Assembly: GCA_028692395.1 (NCBI GenBank)
Contig: JAQUXP010000003.1
Coordinates: forward strand, 1-64,000
Length of the DNA stretch: 64,000 nt
Reading direction: 5' to 3'
Source of the DNA: Lachnospiraceae bacterium
GTDB taxonomy: Bacteria > Bacillota > Clostridia > Lachnospirales > Lachnospiraceae
Part shown: positions 61,175-64,000 of the stretch, in pieces
How the letters are laid out: every line of letters starts with the position of its first letter
How positions within the stretch are numbered: the stretch's first letter is position 1
The notes under the pieces: generated by a model
Told to the model about the DNA's origin: nothing
Database searches by the model: none
Seen by the model: only the letters and a program-made list of their open reading frames with translations
Program-made: the position numbers and the translations under genes

Positions 61175-62296
61175 ATGAAAATATTGATTTTATCCTGCAA
61201 TACCGGTGAAGGTCACAACGCAGCAGGGCGTGCAGTGAAGGCCTGTCTGGAACGAAGGGGACACCAGGCGGAGCTGCTTGACATGATGGCGCTTCGCGGA
61301 CGGGGTACAACGAAGGTCGTGGGCGGTGCTTACGTGAACCTGGTAAAATACACTCCCCGGGCATTTGGCCTCTTGTACCGTGCGGGGGAGGCTATCCGCT
61401 CTGACAAAAGAAAGTCCCCGGTGTATCTGGCTAACAAGCTGCTGGCGAAGCCTCTTTGGAAGCTTTTGCAGGAACAGCAGTTTGATGCGATTGTCACACC
61501 ACATCTGTATCCGGCAGAAACACTTACTTATATGAAGAAAAAGTATGGGCTGAAGCTTCCGGTGATCGCCATTGCCACGGACTATACCTGTATTCCGTTC
61601 TGGGAAGAGACGAATTGCGATTATTACGTGATTCCCCATGAGGATCTGATTTCCGAGTTTGCAGGATATGGGATTCCACGGGAAAAGATTATACCGATTG
61701 GGATACCTGTGCATCCTGATTTTATGACGCAGGCAAAGCAGGAGAAGGCAAGAGGTGTCTGCCAGCTGCCGCCGGATAAACCCGCATATCTGCTGATGAG
61801 CGGAAGCATGGGCTTTGGCAAGATTCATCTGTTTGCCGGGCAGCTGGCCAGTCAGTGTACCAGAGGGGAGCAGCTGATTATTATATGTGGCAACAACAAG
61901 AAGAGAGAATATGCCATGAAGCTGCAGTTCTTTAAGAATCCCAATGTCCATGTGCTGGGATTTACCAGATATGTTGCTGTCTATATGGAGGCCTGTGATG
62001 TGATCTTTACAAAGCCAGGTGGATTGAGCAGTACCGAGGCAGCGGTAAAGGGAATTCCTATAGTACACACAGCCCCAATTCCTGGATGTGAGACGAAAAA
62101 TGTGGCTTTTTTCACGAAACATGGTATGTCGGTGGCTGCCGATACGGTGGCGGATCAAATCGCAGCGGGAGAAAGTCTTATGGATTCTACTGAAAAAAGG
62201 GAAATGATGCGAAAGGCGCAGAAGATACATGTAAATGCCAACGCTGGTTTTGATATTGTAAAGCTTTTGGAACAGGCGATAGAAGACAGGAGATGA
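61175..62296 (+). CDS. MGDG-synthase/UgtP-like glycosyltransferase
   Basis: A GT28-type family member of 373 residues. The N-terminus SCNTGEGHNAAGRAVK carries the GEGH motif of diacylglycerol glycosyltransferases, and the nucleotide-sugar loop is GGLSSTEAAVKGIPIVHT. It probably adds sugar to diacylglycerol at the membrane to make glycolipids or a lipoteichoic-acid anchor. Its neighbour is a PlsY-like acyltransferase, which supports a lipid role. Confidence 0.9.
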   Translation: MKILILSCNTGEGHNAAGRAVKACLERRGHQAELLDMMALRGRGTTKVVGGAYVNLVKYTPRAFGLLYRAGEAIRSDKRKSPVYLANKLLAKPLWKLLQEQQFDAIVTPHLYPAETLTYMKKKYGLKLPVIAIATDYTCIPFWEETNCDYYVIPHEDLISEFAGYGIPREKIIPIGIPVHPDFMTQAKQEKARGVCQLPPDKPAYLLMSGSMGFGKIHLFAGQLASQCTRGEQLIIICGNNKKREYAMKLQFFKNPNVHVLGFTRYVAVYMEACDVIFTKPGGLSSTEAAVKGIPIVHTAPIPGCETKNVAFFTKHGMSVAADTVADQIAAGESLMDSTEKREMMRKAQKIHVNANAGFDIVKLLEQAIEDRR

Positions 62297-62337
62297 AACA
62301 GTTCCTGGAAAGGCAGATGTGAGAGGGTGAAAGTTGA

Positions 62338-62946
62338 TTGAGAGAATATTTATTTTTTATCATACTGGGCTACCTCTGCGGAAGTATCCGTTTTGGATAT
62401 CTTCTCCCAAAGGTATTCTGTAATGTTGATGTGACAGCATTAAGCGATGACGGTAATCCTGGTGTTGCCAATGCATTTCAATTTGGAGGAATTCCGGTTG
62501 GAATCGTCACGCTGCTTGGAGAACTGGCGAAGGGAGCATTACCGGTGAGCATGGCTGTGCGGGCAGGGCTTGGAGGTCAGATGGCATTTGCCCTGGTGCT
62601 GCTTGCACCGGTGCTGGGACATGCTTATCCGATTTTTTGTCTGTCCGGAGGGGGAAAGGCCATAGCGGTCACCTTTGGAACCCTGATTGGACTGCTTCCA
62701 CTGTGGAAGCCGCTGGAGATCCTGATTTTCTGGTATCTGGTTTTCTCTCTGGTGTTTATTATTACGCCGCATCTGCAAAGGTCTATCGTTACCTTCACAG
62801 CATTTGCGATACATACAGCATTTACAGTTCCGGACATGGCAGTGGTAGTGGGATGCATCCTGATATCCGGCATCGTGATCTGGAAGCATGCGATAAAATA
62901 CCAGGGTGAAAAGATGGAATATCATCCGGTGTGGCACAGAAAATAG
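62338..62946 (+). CDS. PlsY-like glycerol-3-phosphate acyltransferase
   Basis: An integral membrane protein of 202 residues with about five to six segments. The three PlsY blocks are there in altered form: GSIRFGYLLPK, DDGNPGVANAF (usually GSGNxGATN) and GHAYPIFCLSGGGKAIA (usually GHxFPxxxxFKGGKGVA). The start is a TTG with GAGAGGG upstream. It may be a divergent second PlsY with another acyl acceptor. It follows the glycosyltransferase by 41 bp, so the two likely form an operon. Confidence 0.8.
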   Translation: MREYLFFIILGYLCGSIRFGYLLPKVFCNVDVTALSDDGNPGVANAFQFGGIPVGIVTLLGELAKGALPVSMAVRAGLGGQMAFALVLLAPVLGHAYPIFCLSGGGKAIAVTFGTLIGLLPLWKPLEILIFWYLVFSLVFIITPHLQRSIVTFTAFAIHTAFTVPDMAVVVGCILISGIVIWKHAIKYQGEKMEYHPVWHRK

Positions 62947-63015
62947 TAATACTGTGACTGCGGAAAGAAAAGTTAAGGCTAGATAATAGATAAGCAAAAA
63001 AATGGAGGATGGAAT

Positions 63016-64000
63016 ATGATAGCAGAAGATATGGTGGCACTTGGGATGCATAAGTCGGTGATTCGGGAGATTTTTGAATATAGTAAGAAGCGGGGAGCCC
63101 AGATCGGGCCGGAACATGTTTTTGATTTTAGTATTGGCAATCCCAACGTGCCCGCACCCCAGAGTGTGCATCAGGCAATCCGGGAACTGCTGGAGCGCGA
63201 GGATGATATCTACCTGCATGGCTACACCTCTGCCCAGGGAGATATGGAGACAAGGAAGGCAATTGCAGAGAACCTCAATGAACGCTTTGGCACTCATTTT
63301 CATCAGGATAATCTGTATATGACCTGCGGAGCAGCGGCGTCTCTTCGTATTATATTGGAGGCCATACATGAGGAGGGAGATGAGATTATTACATTTACTC
63401 CATTTTTTCCGGAATATCGTGTGTTTGTGGAAAACTCCGGAGCAAAGCTTGTGCCGGTCCATACGAATCCGGATACCTTCCAGATTGATTTTGATAAGCT
63501 GGAGTGTGCTTTCAGTGAACATACAAAAGCGGTTATCGTTAATTCACCGAATAATCCATCGGGTGTGATTTTCCCTGAGGAAGCAATTCAAAAGCTGGCT
63601 GCTGTGCTGGAGGAGAAGGAAAAGATCTATGGACATGCCATCTGTCTCATCGCAGATGAGCCTTACCGGGAGCTGGTTTACGATGGAAGAGAAGTACCTT
63701 ACATAACAAAATACTATAAAAATACGGTTGTCTGCTATTCCTATAGTAAATCCCTGTCATTGCCTGGAGAACGAATCGGCTATCTGCTGATTCCAGATGA
63801 GATGGAGCAGGCAAAGGAGCTTTATGCAGCTGTCTGCGGTGCAGGACGTGCCCTGGGCTTCGTCTGTGCTCCAAGCCTGTTTCAGCATGTGGTCAGACGC
63901 TGTACAGGACAGGTGTCAGATTTAAGCATCTATAAGAAAAATAGAGACCTTTTGTATCATGCGCTGACCGAATATGGGTATTCCTGTGTTTATCCGGACG
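63016..64000 (+). CDS. PLP-dependent aminotransferase (class I/II), cut by window end
   Basis: 328 codons are visible before the edge. It is a fold-type I aminotransferase: SIGNPNVPAP near the N-terminus, NSPNNPSGVIF, IADEPYREL and K245 in YSYSKSLSLPGERIGY, which binds PLP. It resembles aspartate/aromatic aminotransferase-like enzymes of the AspC/PatA kind; the substrate cannot be assigned. GGAGG is 7 nt before the ATG. Confidence 0.93.
   Translation, partial: MIAEDMVALGMHKSVIREIFEYSKKRGAQIGPEHVFDFSIGNPNVPAPQSVHQAIRELLEREDDIYLHGYTSAQGDMETRKAIAENLNERFGTHFHQDNLYMTCGAAASLRIILEAIHEEGDEIITFTPFFPEYRVFVENSGAKLVPVHTNPDTFQIDFDKLECAFSEHTKAVIVNSPNNPSGVIFPEEAIQKLAAVLEEKEKIYGHAICLIADEPYRELVYDGREVPYITKYYKNTVVCYSYSKSLSLPGERIGYLLIPDEMEQAKELYAAVCGAGRALGFVCAPSLFQHVVRRCTGQVSDLSIYKKNRDLLYHALTEYGYSCVYPD

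Noticed and set aside
62539-63522. A 327-codon - strand frame across the PlsY-like and aminotransferase genes
   Set aside because: It spans two well-supported + strand genes and their spacer, without domain or ribosome site.

Overview
The window looks like a chromosome segment from a low- to mid-GC, Gram-positive, anaerobic, spore-forming Firmicute, most likely a gut Lachnospiraceae (Blautia or a relative). This is inferred from gene content: class III ribonucleotide reductase, formate-tetrahydrofolate ligase under a ZTP riboswitch, AddAB, an alpha/beta-type spore protein, DUF4250, YesMN-type two-component genes, SpaA/VaFE surface proteins and HrcA/CIRCE control. No rRNA, tRNA or CRISPR array was seen. 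The last gene runs off the right edge.

Layout. 1-7.6 kb: housekeeping genes (NYN-LOTUS protein, dapF, nrdD with candidate NrdR boxes, a DMT exporter, fhs with its riboswitch). 7.8-12.2 kb: two paralogous secreted NlpC/P60 hydrolases flanking a BMP-type lipoprotein. 12.4-22.7 kb: a galactose/glucose-type (mgl) uptake and sensing locus: mglB-mglA-mglC, then a YesN regulator, a YesM kinase, a membrane-anchored binding protein and a second MglB lipoprotein. 22.7-31.3 kb: a fructan/fructo-oligosaccharide locus: a LacI repressor diverging from two CUT1 permeases, a binding lipoprotein and two intracellular GH32 enzymes. 31.3-35.7 kb: a decayed accessory island bounded by a 38-bp imperfect direct repeat. 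It holds SIR2, DUF4209 and transposase fragments, an orphan prepilin-like gene between 15-bp inverted repeats, and a RloA/RloB (AbiL-like) pair whose second gene looks truncated. 35.7-50.1 kb: clpB under CIRCE, DUF4250, a methyltransferase, hslO, nadE and addBA. 50.2-53.8 kb: a large wall-anchored SpaA/VaFE protein behind a structured leader. 53.8-58.2 kb: a PadR-DUF1700-DUF4097-PspC envelope module, a spore protein, an XRE-cupin regulator and an aldo/keto reductase. 58.2-64 kb: an argD-like aminotransferase with a hairpin leader, rarA, a UgtP-like glycosyltransferase, a PlsY-like acyltransferase and a partial aminotransferase.

Most notable: the first MglB (12465-13796) is a circular permutation of the galactose/glucose-binding protein. 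The segment that starts canonical MglB (strand 1 with the DNF motif) sits at its C-terminus, while the second MglB 8 kb downstream keeps the normal order. Its partner permease carries an N-terminal cytoplasmic charged-helix extension of about 220 residues. Also notable are a GH32 enzyme with Glu in place of the nucleophile Asp (WMNEPH instead of WMNDPN), and the accessory island inserted exactly between a GH32 stop codon and the clpB heat-shock promoter.
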